From positions 1 through 5,973 of the forward strand of contig JAUVET010000104.1 in assembly GCA_030594665.1 (NCBI GenBank): DNA of 5,973 bases, written 5' to 3'. The translations under genes and the position numbers were made by a program. This document shows, piece by piece, positions 1 through 5,472 of the stretch. Source of the DNA: Methanosarcinaceae archaeon. Lineage in GTDB: Archaea > Halobacteriota > Methanosarcinia > Methanosarcinales > Methanosarcinaceae. A model generated the notes under the pieces. That model ran no database searches, was not told the DNA's origin, and was given only the letters and a program-made list of their open reading frames with translations. The first letter of the stretch is position 1; the number at the start of each line of letters is the position of its first letter.

Positions 1-1
1 T

Positions 2-82
2 GATGAAATTGCCCAAGTATTAGAGATGAGTAGGTCTCTTGTACAAGAATACATAAATATTTTAAATGAGGAGGAAGATTAA
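2..82 (+). CDS. C-terminal fragment of a helix-turn-helix-like protein (5' truncated)
   Basis: Frame 2 is open from the window edge to a TAA at 80-82 and gives 26 residues, beginning DEIAQVLEMSRSLVQEYINI and ending in an acidic stretch, LNEEED. The pattern 'EIAQVLEMSRSLVQEYI' resembles the second half of a helix-turn-helix: a helix, a short turn at 'MS', and a recognition-like helix. It recalls the C-terminus of DUF1670-type proteins of methanogenic archaea, but that family assignment is from memory and weak. The fragment is too short to name the gene. It is read in the same direction as the ribosomal operon but is separated from it by about 750 bases, so it is probably a different transcription unit. 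Confidence 0.6.
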   Translation, partial: DEIAQVLEMSRSLVQEYINILNEEED

Positions 83-147
83 TGAATGTGATGAATTACG
101 GCAAGTGTAGAGACCTATCGGTCAAATGGGAGTATAGTAAATTGCAT

Positions 148-199
148 GGTTTGGTTTGTGGGTTTGGTTTGTGGGTTTGGTTTGTGGATTTGGTTTATG
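148..199. repeat. Four tandem copies of a 13-base repeat
   Basis: The unit GGTTTGGTTTGTG occurs without gaps at 148-160, 161-173 and 174-186 with no mismatch. A fourth copy at 187-199 (GATTTGGTTTATG) has two changes. The period is not a multiple of three, so it shifts frame at each copy and argues against the overlapping 65-codon ORF being a gene. The + strand carries only G and T in the three perfect copies. It may be a slippage-prone minisatellite; no function can be read from it. Confidence 0.92.
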
Positions 200-226
200 A
201 GTCATGGATTTGGCAGCAGTGGAATG

Positions 227-269
227 CGCCGCCTGCGGCGGAAACTGATGCTCTGATCTCTTCAGTTTC
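227..269. other. Two adjacent inverted repeats (hairpins)
   Basis: The first hairpin, 227-240, pairs CGCCG with CGGCG around a four-base loop. The second, 241-269, pairs GAAACTGA (241-248) with TCAGTTTC (262-269) perfectly over 8 bp around a 13-base loop. The two abut without a spacer. They lie about 145 bases after the stop of the truncated gene. They could shape the 3' end of its transcript, or be a mobile palindromic element of the REP type; no T run follows directly, so a classical intrinsic terminator is not supported. Confidence 0.6.
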
Positions 270-317
270 GGTTAAATAATCCGACACTTGGTAATTGACA
301 CAACACTAGGGTTTACG

Positions 318-389
318 ATCATTGCTTTTTACACAATCATTACTTTTTGCACGATCATTACTTTTTACACAGTAATTACTTTCCACACA
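318..389. repeat. Four tandem copies of an 18-base T-tract repeat
   Basis: The consensus ATCATTACTTTTTACACA repeats without gaps at 318-335, 336-353, 354-371 and 372-389. The first three copies each differ from the consensus at no more than about two or three positions; the last is the most diverged (TTTCC in place of TTTTT). Three copies therefore present a run of five T on the + strand every 18 bases. Archaeal RNA polymerase terminates on T-rich runs in the non-template strand, so the array could act as a tandem terminator isolating the upstream gene from the ribosomal operon. The repeat itself is clear; the terminator role is inference. Confidence 0.85.
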
Positions 390-408
390 AGCCATTCCAT
401 GCGCAGAG

Positions 409-416
409 CTTATATA
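409..416 (+). promoter_or_regulatory. TATA-box-like element, possible promoter for leader or small RNA
   Basis: CTTATATA, continued by TGATATG, resembles the archaeal TATA box. With the usual spacing of roughly 25 bases, transcription would begin near 435-445, just ahead of the hairpin-rich stretch. The preceding bases (GCGCAGAG) are only a fair match to the purine-rich TFB recognition element. It follows the T-tract repeat directly, which fits a boundary between transcription units. If it drives the ribosomal operon, the 5' leader would be close to 390 bases. Confidence 0.35.
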
Positions 417-462
417 TGATATGTAGTATTTACAGTCAAAGTTAGACATTGATATGTAAATC

Positions 463-725
463 CCTGCTAAATCGCATTAGTAGGAATTGTTTATCGAAAT
501 AAATAGTAATAGTAAAAGTGCAAGTGTGAAAAGTCGGATTTAACATGAAATGTTATGGGCCAATTCATGGAATGCCCGTTTTTGTGCGTAATTGGCGTGC
601 AAAAGAACATGAACCTGTTTAGATCTTTTATAGATGACTACTGTTTAAAGGCACAATTCGCAAAGCGGGATGTGCATTGACTCACAGACTAAAGGCAAAA
701 TAACTAACGTTAATTTGCTTTTTAG
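463..725 (+). ncRNA. Candidate structured RNA or long operon leader (hairpin array)
   Basis: At least six short-looped hairpins can be drawn by eye on the + strand. 463-484 pairs CCTGCTAA with TTAGTAGG (8 bp, one G-U). 490-503 pairs TTTAT with ATAAA around CGAA. 541-555 pairs TAACAT with ATGTTA around GAA. 557-577 pairs GGGC/GCCC and ATTC/GAAT with a two-base bulge. 580-604 has a 9 bp stem with two G-U pairs. 651-675 has 10 bp with one A-A mismatch and an AAA loop. 689-725 has 14 paired positions in three blocks. A further weak stem (ATTTAC/GTAAAT, 428-461) may precede them. The run ends at TTTTT (719-723). No known RNA family was recognised. Whether this is a 5' leader of the uL3 operon or a free RNA cannot be decided from sequence alone. 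Confidence 0.35.
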
Positions 726-801
726 CGATGCTGGGCAATATTACAGTGTATCATAATAACAACGGCTTACTTGTGGTTGGCTAAAAATCAACAAAGTCGA
801 A

Positions 802-818
802 TTTAAATAATTATATAA
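802..818 (+). promoter_or_regulatory. TATA-like sequences just upstream of the uL3 start
   Basis: TTTAAATA (802-809) and TTATATAA (811-818) both look like archaeal TATA boxes, and TCGAA before the first could serve as a TFB element. Their distance to the ATG at 831 is a problem: transcription would begin at or after the start codon, leaving the Shine-Dalgarno site at 820-824 outside the mRNA. They may simply be an A/T-rich unstructured ribosome-landing region. The true operon promoter is therefore not firmly located. Confidence 0.2.
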
Positions 819-819
819 T

Positions 820-824
820 GGAGG
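820..824 (+). promoter_or_regulatory. Shine-Dalgarno site of uL3
   Basis: GGAGG, complementary to the 3' end of archaeal 16S rRNA, is six bases before the ATG at 831. It supports that start and implies a leadered mRNA for the first gene of the operon. Confidence 0.85.
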
Positions 825-830
825 ATAAAA

Positions 831-1844
831 ATGGCAAAAGGACATAGACCAAGGCGAGGTTCACTCGCATTCAGTCCACGCAAAAGAGCGAAAAGCCACA
901 TAGCAAAGTTTCGATCATGGCCAGAGTCATCCGGCGAACCTAAACTGCAAGGATTTGCAGGTTACAAGGTAGGCATGACCCACGTGGTAATGATCGACGA
1001 TGCAAAAAACAGTCTTACAGAAGGTGCTGAAATATCCGTACCAGTGACTGTCATCGAAACACCTGCTATCAAGGTTGCAGCGATCCGTGCATATGAAAAT
1101 ACGACCTATGGTTACAAAGCAGTCGCAGAAGCATGGTCATCAGATCTAGATAACAGTCTTGAGCGTACAATAAGTATGCCAAAGAAAAATAATACGGATA
1201 AAGCAATGGAAAAGATCAGTTCACTTATCGATGATGGCATTGCAACCGAGATAAAAGTGCTCACATACACATTACCGAAAAACCTGACAGGTGTTCCTAA
1301 AAAGAAATCCGATATTATGGAGACAGCCATCAGCGGAAGTGACATAAAAGCAAAGTTCGAGTATGCACAATTAATACTCGGCAACGAAGTCCGCATCAAT
1401 GATGTGTTCAATAATGGCAATATTGTGGATGTTGCAGCGATCACGACCGGTAAGGGTACGCAGGGTGCTGTTAAAAGATGGGGCATCAACATGATGAAGA
1501 ACAAGCATTCCCGTGCAGGAAGTCTTCGTCAGGTAGGTACACTGGGTCCATGGAGGCCGGCTCATGTTAGCTGGAGAGTTCCACAGATGGGTCAGATGGG
1601 ATACCACCAGAGAACTGAATTTAATAAGCGCATCCTCAAGATCTCCGAAGATGTCGATGGGATCAACCCATCAAGCGGATTCGTGAACTATGGTCTTGTG
1701 CGCGGAGAATACATATTAATAAAAGGAAGCGTACCGGGTCCGTCAAAAAGATTGATCAGACTTCGGGAACCAACCAGGTCAAAAGTGTCCGGTATGGGTG
1801 AACCACAGATCGTTCACGTAAGTACACAGTCCAAACAGGGGTGA
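831..1844 (+). CDS. rpl3: Large-subunit ribosomal protein uL3
   Basis: uL3 is a core protein of the large subunit that binds 23S rRNA early in assembly and reaches towards the peptidyl-transferase centre. The product has 337 residues, the usual size for archaea. It opens with a basic N-terminus, [21 protein letters not shown], which is typical of archaeal and eukaryotic uL3. The strongest signature is the central extension at residues 226-261, with [20 protein letters not shown] followed by [17 protein letters not shown]248 lies in the finger region close to the catalytic centre, and H245 sits in the conserved PAH motif. The C-terminus carries the family-like '[19 protein letters not shown]'. 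It is the first gene of the cluster and is followed after five bases by uL4, whose Shine-Dalgarno site overlaps the uL3 stop. The intact length and motifs indicate a functional gene. Confidence 0.98.
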   Translation: MAKGHRPRRGSLAFSPRKRAKSHIAKFRSWPESSGEPKLQGFAGYKVGMTHVVMIDDAKNSLTEGAEISVPVTVIETPAIKVAAIRAYENTTYGYKAVAEAWSSDLDNSLERTISMPKKNNTDKAMEKISSLIDDGIATEIKVLTYTLPKNLTGVPKKKSDIMETAISGSDIKAKFEYAQLILGNEVRINDVFNNGNIVDVAAITTGKGTQGAVKRWGINMMKNKHSRAGSLRQVGTLGPWRPAHVSWRVPQMGQMGYHQRTEFNKRILKISEDVDGINPSSGFVNYGLVRGEYILIKGSVPGPSKRLIRLREPTRSKVSGMGEPQIVHVSTQSKQG

Positions 1845-1849
1845 TGTGA

Positions 1850-2611
1850 ATGGTTAAAGCAAATATTATTGATCTATCAGGAAAAACAAAAGGCGAGATC
1901 ACATTGCCTGACATTTTCGACGAGGTTTACAGACCGGATCTTATCAAAAAGGCAGTGCTTTCAGGACAGGCTAACAGACTTCAGCCATATGGTCCCCGCA
2001 TGTATTCAGGCATGGATACATCAGCACGTTCATGGGGGTCCGGCAGGGGTGTTGCACAGGTTCCAAGACTTGCAAACGGTAGCCGTGTTGCAAGAGTTCC
2101 ACAGGCAGTCGGCGGTAGAAGGGCACATCCCCCTAAACCGGAAAAAGACCGATCTGAAAAAGTGAACAAGAAAGAAAAGCGTATGGCTATTCGTTCTGCG
2201 ATTGCAGCAACCATTAACCCTGAACTTGTAAAAGCAAGGGGTCACAGGTTTAATGCAAATGTCCCGCTTGTTGTTGAAAATTCACTTGAAGGTCTTACCA
2301 GGACCAAAGAAGTTGTAAGTTTCATGCAGGCAGCAGGTGTTTATGATGATGTCATCCGTGCAAAGGAAGGCAGGCATATCAGGGCCGGTAAAGGTAAACT
2401 CCGGGGTCGCAAATACAAACACAAAAAGAGTATTTTGATCATTGCAGGTGAGACAGGTCCTATTCACAAGGCTGCAAACAACCTGTCCGGTGTCGATGTT
2501 GCGACAGTGGATTCATTGAATGCAGAACTACTGGCTCCCGGCACACAGGCGGGTCGGCTCACAATATGGACCGAATCGGCAATAACCAATCTGGAGGGTG
2601 CATTTATATGA
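1850..2611 (+). CDS. rpl4: Large-subunit ribosomal protein uL4
   Basis: uL4 binds domain I of 23S rRNA and sends a long loop into the wall of the nascent-peptide exit tunnel. The product is 253 residues, matching the archaeal and eukaryotic form, which is longer than the bacterial one. The N-terminal domain contains '[20 protein letters not shown]'. The following stretch, about residues 45-100, is rich in G, R and S ([20 protein letters not shown]) and corresponds to the tunnel loop. Further on, '[20 protein letters not shown]' (about residues 174-193) is characteristic of archaeal uL4. Translation starts at ATG 1850 behind GGTGAT, which spans the uL3 stop. Its own TGA overlaps the uL23 start as ATGA, suggesting translational coupling. 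Confidence 0.98.
   Translation: MVKANIIDLSGKTKGEITLPDIFDEVYRPDLIKKAVLSGQANRLQPYGPRMYSGMDTSARSWGSGRGVAQVPRLANGSRVARVPQAVGGRRAHPPKPEKDRSEKVNKKEKRMAIRSAIAATINPELVKARGHRFNANVPLVVENSLEGLTRTKEVVSFMQAAGVYDDVIRAKEGRHIRAGKGKLRGRKYKHKKSILIIAGETGPIHKAANNLSGVDVATVDSLNAELLAPGTQAGRLTIWTESAITNLEGAFI
2593..2600 (+). promoter_or_regulatory. Shine-Dalgarno site deciding the uL23 start
   Basis: GGAGGGTG lies inside the last codons of uL4, seven bases before ATG 2608. The same distance cannot serve the next in-frame ATG at 2620 (19 bases away) nor the upstream ATG at 2566, which precedes it. It therefore favours 2608 as the uL23 start. Confidence 0.8.
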
Positions 2612-2629
2612 GCACTACAATGAGCACTA
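2608..2629 (+). repeat. Direct repeat at the uL23 start codon
   Basis: ATGAGCACTA occurs at 2608-2617 and again at 2620-2629, in frame and separated by CA. It doubles the N-terminus to MSTTMST and offers two consecutive start codons. Confidence 0.9.
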
Positions 2630-2868
2630 TTAAATATCCGTTTGTTACGGAAAAAGCGATGATGGTCCTGGATAACAATAAACTCCAATTCATTGTCGAT
2701 ACCCGTGCAAACAAGTATCAGATCAAAGATGATGTGGCCAAGACGTATGGATTCCCTGTAAAGTCAGTTCATACAATGACCACAATGAAAGGCTTGAAAA
2801 AAGCGATCGTCACATTTGAGGGTGAGGATGCTGCACACGAAATTGCTACAAGGATAGGATTGGTGTGA
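2608..2868 (+). CDS. rpl23: Large-subunit ribosomal protein uL23
   Basis: uL23 sits at the exit of the peptide tunnel and is a docking site for signal recognition particle and other factors. The chosen start gives 86 residues: [20 protein letters not shown] onward, ending [13 protein letters not shown]. 'YPFVTEKA' at the N-terminus and '[19 protein letters not shown]' at the C-terminus are family features; 'VKSVHTM' covers the central strand. The compact length without a eukaryotic N-terminal extension is typical of archaea. The start at 2608 overlaps the uL4 stop by four bases and has a well-placed Shine-Dalgarno site. An ATG at 2566 would give 100 residues but would extend far into uL4 and lacks such support. 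The first 12 bases are nearly duplicated, so 2620 (82 residues, beginning MSTIKYPF) is a possible alternative start. Confidence 0.97.
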   Translation: MSTTMSTIKYPFVTEKAMMVLDNNKLQFIVDTRANKYQIKDDVAKTYGFPVKSVHTMTTMKGLKKAIVTFEGEDAAHEIATRIGLV

Positions 2869-2878
2869 GGTGAGATAA

Positions 2879-3592
2879 ATGGGACATAGACTTATATCAC
2901 AGAACAGGGGACGCGGAACCCCCACATACCGGGCTCCATCTCACAAGTTCAAAGCAGCATTGAAACATCCGAATGTGGATATGAATGATACTTTGTACGG
3001 TACGGTTACCGAGATCACACATGATCCGGCAAGGTCAGCACCAATCGTAAGAGTTGCATTTGATAATGGCGAAGAGCGTTTGATACTGGCACCTGAGGGA
3101 ATTGCAGTCGGACAGAAGATAGCTTGTGGTATCTCGGCAGAGATCAAACCGGGTAACATTCTTCCATTGTCAGAGATACCTGAAGGTGTTCCTGTATGTA
3201 ACATTGAGTCAAAGCCAGGTGGCGGCGGACAGTTTGCACGTGCATCCGGTGTTTATGCAACACTGGTTACCCACGACCGTAAAAAGACAGTCATAAAGAT
3301 GCCATCCGGTGAGCTTAAATGGTTAAGTCCGAAGTGCCGTGCAACGATCGGGATCGTTGCAGGTGGCGGACGTATCGATAAACCGTTCTTAAAGGCCGGT
3401 AAAGTGTATCATAAAATGAAAACAAGAGCGGCAAAATACCCACGTGTATCGGGAGTTGCCATGAATGCGGTAGACCATCCATTTGGTGGCGGAAACAGGA
3501 AACATCCGGGTAAGCCGACAACGGTCAGCAGGAATGCACCACCTGGTCGTAAGGTAGGTCAGATCGCAGCACGCAGGACAGGAAAGCGTTAA
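2879..3592 (+). CDS. rpl2: Large-subunit ribosomal protein uL2
   Basis: uL2 is among the most conserved ribosomal proteins, needed for subunit association and an active peptidyl-transferase centre. The 237-residue product has the short archaeal N-terminus, [20 protein letters not shown], instead of the longer bacterial one. The OB-like domain follows, with '[21 protein letters not shown]' (about residues 41-61). The SH3-like domain includes '[19 protein letters not shown]'. The C-terminal rRNA-binding loop holds [11 protein letters not shown] (195-205), with the functionally important conserved histidine at H200, then [26 protein letters not shown], overlapping the uL23 stop, lies five bases before ATG 2879. 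The gap to uL23 is ten bases. Nothing suggests truncation or damage. Confidence 0.98.
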   Translation: MGHRLISQNRGRGTPTYRAPSHKFKAALKHPNVDMNDTLYGTVTEITHDPARSAPIVRVAFDNGEERLILAPEGIAVGQKIACGISAEIKPGNILPLSEIPEGVPVCNIESKPGGGGQFARASGVYATLVTHDRKKTVIKMPSGELKWLSPKCRATIGIVAGGGRIDKPFLKAGKVYHKMKTRAAKYPRVSGVAMNAVDHPFGGGNRKHPGKPTTVSRNAPPGRKVGQIAARRTGKR

Positions 3593-3607
3593 TCGGAGGT
3601 GTAATAC

Positions 3608-4021
3608 ATGGCAAGAAAATCAACAACAAGATTACCAAAACGAAAAGGTGAGTTTACCTATCGCGGTAAGACAATAGGGGAGCTTCAGAAGCTGAGCCCG
3701 GAAGAGTTTGCAGAGATGTTACCCTCAAGAGAACGCCGCAGTCTTAAACGTGGTCTCACGGATGGCCAGAAGAACGTAATGCAGCAGTTCATTGATGGAA
3801 AGGAGAAGATCCGGACACATTATAGGAATATCATCATCATGCCTTATATGATAGGCAAGAGTTTTGAGGTCTATAATGGTAAGTCATTTGTTAAGGTCGA
3901 TATCCAGCCCGAGATGATCGGACACAGGTTCGGAGAGTTTGCATTGACCCGCAACAGGGTATCACACGGCAGTGCCGGTGTTGGTGCAACCCGTTCAAGT
4001 AAGTTCGTACCGCTCAAGTAA
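3608..4021 (+). CDS. rps19: Small-subunit ribosomal protein uS19
   Basis: uS19 is a component of the head of the small subunit, near the A-site finger contact with the large subunit. The product is 137 residues, in the archaeal/eukaryotic size class and longer than the roughly 90-residue bacterial form because of an N-terminal extension (about residues 1-60). Residues 90-114 fit the classical uS19 signature: N-G-K, then I, I-G, F-G-E-F and T at the expected spacing. [20 protein letters not shown] precedes it, and [19 protein letters not shown] forms the basic tail. The Shine-Dalgarno site GGAGGTG (3595-3601) is six bases from the ATG and lies wholly in the 15-base gap after uL2, the widest gap in the operon. 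Confidence 0.98.
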   Translation: MARKSTTRLPKRKGEFTYRGKTIGELQKLSPEEFAEMLPSRERRSLKRGLTDGQKNVMQQFIDGKEKIRTHYRNIIIMPYMIGKSFEVYNGKSFVKVDIQPEMIGHRFGEFALTRNRVSHGSAGVGATRSSKFVPLK

Positions 4022-4032
4022 GGTGATGAAGA

Positions 4033-4488
4033 ATGGCAAAAATTAATTATTCAGTAGAATTAGACCCTGAAACTAGTGCAAAAGCAATGGGTTCGGAACT
4101 TCACATCTCACCTAAGAAATCACGTGAACTCGGTCGTGCAATAAAAGGTATGAATACCGGTATTGCAAGATCATATCTTGAAAATGTGATCAATTTGGAT
4201 CAGGTTGTACCTTTTAAAAGGCACAATGATGGTCTTGGTCACAAAAAAGGAGCAATGGCTGCAGGACGTTACCCTGTGGGTGCTGCAAAGGAGTTCTTAA
4301 AGATACTCACAAATGCGGAAAGCAATGCAGAGTACAAGGGACTTGAACCGGTAAATATGTACATTGCACACATGTCAGCAAAGCGCGGACGTGTGATCCA
4401 TGGTATGAGACCAAGGGCTCGCGGACGTGGCAGTCCTAAAAACACGGAAACCGTGTTTGTTGAGATGATATTAAGCGAGGTGCACTAA
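4033..4488 (+). CDS. rpl22: Large-subunit ribosomal protein uL22
   Basis: uL22 contacts all domains of 23S rRNA, and its long beta-hairpin lines the exit tunnel together with that of uL4. The product is 151 residues, the archaeal length. '[18 protein letters not shown]' (23-40) is the conserved first helix region. '[20 protein letters not shown]' (71-90) is the archaeal-type insertion plus helix. '[20 protein letters not shown]' (118-137) forms the basic tip of the hairpin. AGGTGAT, which begins on the last base of the uS19 stop, is five bases before ATG 4033. A single base separates its stop from uS3. The last codons contain a perfect inverted repeat, described separately. Confidence 0.98.
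   Translation: MAKINYSVELDPETSAKAMGSELHISPKKSRELGRAIKGMNTGIARSYLENVINLDQVVPFKRHNDGLGHKKGAMAAGRYPVGAAKEFLKILTNAESNAEYKGLEPVNMYIAHMSAKRGRVIHGMRPRARGRGSPKNTETVFVEMILSEVH
4440..4458 (+). other. Perfect hairpin in the last codons of the uL22 gene
   Basis: AAACACGG (4440-4447) pairs perfectly with CCGTGTTT (4451-4458) around AAA. The hairpin ends 18 bases before the uS3 Shine-Dalgarno site (GAGGTG, 4477-4482) and 31 bases before its ATG. It encodes K-N-T-E-T-V-F of uL22, so it may be coincidental, but it could act on the mRNA as a processing or pausing element. Confidence 0.5.
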
Positions 4489-4489
4489 C

Positions 4490-5470
4490 ATGGCAATAGA
4501 AAAGAAGTTTGTTCAGGAAGGTTATGTAAAAGCATCAATGAACGAATTTTTCTTAAAGCAGCTCAGCAGGGCGGGCTATGGCGGTATGGAGATCAACAGG
4601 ACCCCAATGGGTACACAGATCACGATATATGCAGAAAAGCCAGGTATGGTTATCGGAAAAGCCGGAAAGGTGATCCGAAAACTCACCAGGGATATTGACC
4701 GGTTATATGACCTGGACAATCCCCAGATCGATGCGCAGGAAGTTCGCAAACCTGAACTTAATGCACAGATGATGGCTTCAAGACTTGCATCATCAATTGA
4801 ACGTGGATGGTATTTCAGGAAAGCCGGACACAATACAATGCGTGCAATTATGGCATCAGGTGCACTTGGCTGTGAGATCGTTATGTCAGGTAAATTGACC
4901 GGATCAAGGTCAAGGGTCGAGAAAATGGTTAACGGTTATATCAAACATGCAGGAAAACCTGTTGATGAGATCGTTGACAAAGGTTTCGCAACTGCTGTCC
5001 GTAAACTCGGTACGCTTGGATGTAGCGTGCGTATTATCCCACCGGATGCAGTTTTACCGGATGCTTTCAAATTGATAGATATCGTTGAAGAACCGGAAGC
5101 CAAAGCAGAAGAAGCTGTGGCTAAAGGTGAAGGCAAAGCCAAAGACGCTGGCATTGCAGAACTTGTTAAAGCAGAAGCGACCGGTGAGGTTGCAGAGGCT
5201 GAAGAAGTAGTAGAACCTGAATCAAAAGTTGCCAAAGAAACGGTAACTGAAGAAGTAGTAGAACCTGAATCAAAAGTTGTCGAAGAAACGGTAACTGAAG
5301 CTGGGAAACCTGTTGAGGAAGCTGCGGAAACAGTGGATGCGGCAGAAAAGCCGGAAGATGTTACAACCGGCACTGGTGAGGACCGCAGGGAACATAATGG
5401 TACCTGGCAACACAAACATGAAGGTTACACTTACTGGCATCCAATGGCAAGAGTTCACAAGGAGGATTAA
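4490..5470 (+). CDS. rps3: Small-subunit ribosomal protein uS3 with a long acidic tail
   Basis: uS3 lines the mRNA entry channel on the head of the small subunit. Residues 1-195 or so are canonical. The type-2 KH domain contains [11 protein letters not shown] with the GKAG loop at 56-59. The C-terminal uS3 domain includes '[20 protein letters not shown]' (91-110), [13 protein letters not shown] (133-145) and '[18 protein letters not shown]' (170-187). From about residue 196 the protein continues as a low-complexity tail dominated by E, A, K and V. The tail contains two near-identical 16-residue repeats at 238-253 and 254-269, then a final segment, 301-326, rich in H, W and Y ([20 protein letters not shown]). 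At 326 residues it is well over the roughly 210-240 residues of typical uS3. It starts one base after uL22, with GAGGTG seven bases upstream. The tail is probably lineage-specific; its function is unknown to me. Confidence 0.97.
   Translation: MAIEKKFVQEGYVKASMNEFFLKQLSRAGYGGMEINRTPMGTQITIYAEKPGMVIGKAGKVIRKLTRDIDRLYDLDNPQIDAQEVRKPELNAQMMASRLASSIERGWYFRKAGHNTMRAIMASGALGCEIVMSGKLTGSRSRVEKMVNGYIKHAGKPVDEIVDKGFATAVRKLGTLGCSVRIIPPDAVLPDAFKLIDIVEEPEAKAEEAVAKGEGKAKDAGIAELVKAEATGEVAEAEEVVEPESKVAKETVTEEVVEPESKVVEETVTEAGKPVEEAAETVDAAEKPEDVTTGTGEDRREHNGTWQHKHEGYTYWHPMARVHKED
5201..5296 (+). repeat. 48-base in-frame tandem duplication in the uS3 tail
   Basis: Copies at 5201-5248 and 5249-5296 match at 46 of 48 bases. 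They encode [16 protein letters not shown] and [16 protein letters not shown]. Both differences, at copy offsets 32 and 34, change the amino acid (A to V, K to E). The high identity points to a recent duplication. A degenerate continuation ([13 protein letters not shown]) follows. Confidence 0.93.
5459..5467 (+). promoter_or_regulatory. Shine-Dalgarno site of uL29 inside the uS3 C-terminus
   Basis: AAGGAGGAT is the strongest Shine-Dalgarno site in the window, with GGAGG seven bases before ATG 5473. It is formed by the codons for the last uS3 residues, K-E-D, just before the TAA. Confidence 0.85.
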
Positions 5471-5472
5471 TC

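Larger units (their letters stand above)
83..830. other. Long intergenic region with repeats and hairpins, no convincing gene
   Basis: No credible coding sequence was found between the truncated upstream gene and uL3. The only ORF of note, 82-279 on the + strand, is built largely from a 13-base tandem repeat and two palindromes and has no recognisable protein character. The stretch holds, in order, the 13-base repeat, a double hairpin, an 18-base T-rich repeat, a TATA-like element, and a series of hairpins up to about 725. Positions 726-800 show only a weak hairpin at 776-792 (GTTGG with TCAAC) and nothing else I can name. The region is visibly richer in A and T than the operon. Confidence 0.75.

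Noticed and set aside
88..94. GTGATGA, a match to box C of C/D guide RNAs
   Set aside because: No CTGA box D occurs at a suitable distance; the next one is about 150 bases away at 245-248. A single box C match is expected by chance.
82..279. A 65-codon ORF starting at ATG 82
   Set aside because: It consists largely of the 13-base repeat, read in shifting frames, and of the two palindromes at 227-269. Its composition is rich in W and G without any recognisable domain. The preceding GAGGAGGAAG is part of the upstream gene's acidic tail, so the apparent Shine-Dalgarno site is weak evidence.
430..725. RNase P RNA or SRP RNA as the identity of the hairpin-rich region
   Set aside because: The length is comparable, but I see none of the conserved core sequences of either RNA, and the A/T-rich short stems are unlike these highly conserved molecules.
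1112..1504. A 130-codon ORF on the - strand inside uL3
   Set aside because: It is a shadow of a well-conserved gene, with no independent start signal or recognisable protein character.
2566..2607. An upstream ATG extending uL23 to 100 residues
   Set aside because: It would overlap uL4 by 46 bases, its extra residues ([14 protein letters not shown]) are not uL23-like, and the good Shine-Dalgarno site lies downstream of it, serving ATG 2608.
4936..5415. A 159-codon ORF on the - strand opposite the uS3 tail
   Set aside because: Its serine-, threonine- and alanine-rich sequence is the mirror of the low-complexity tail codons. No ribosome-binding site or domain supports it.
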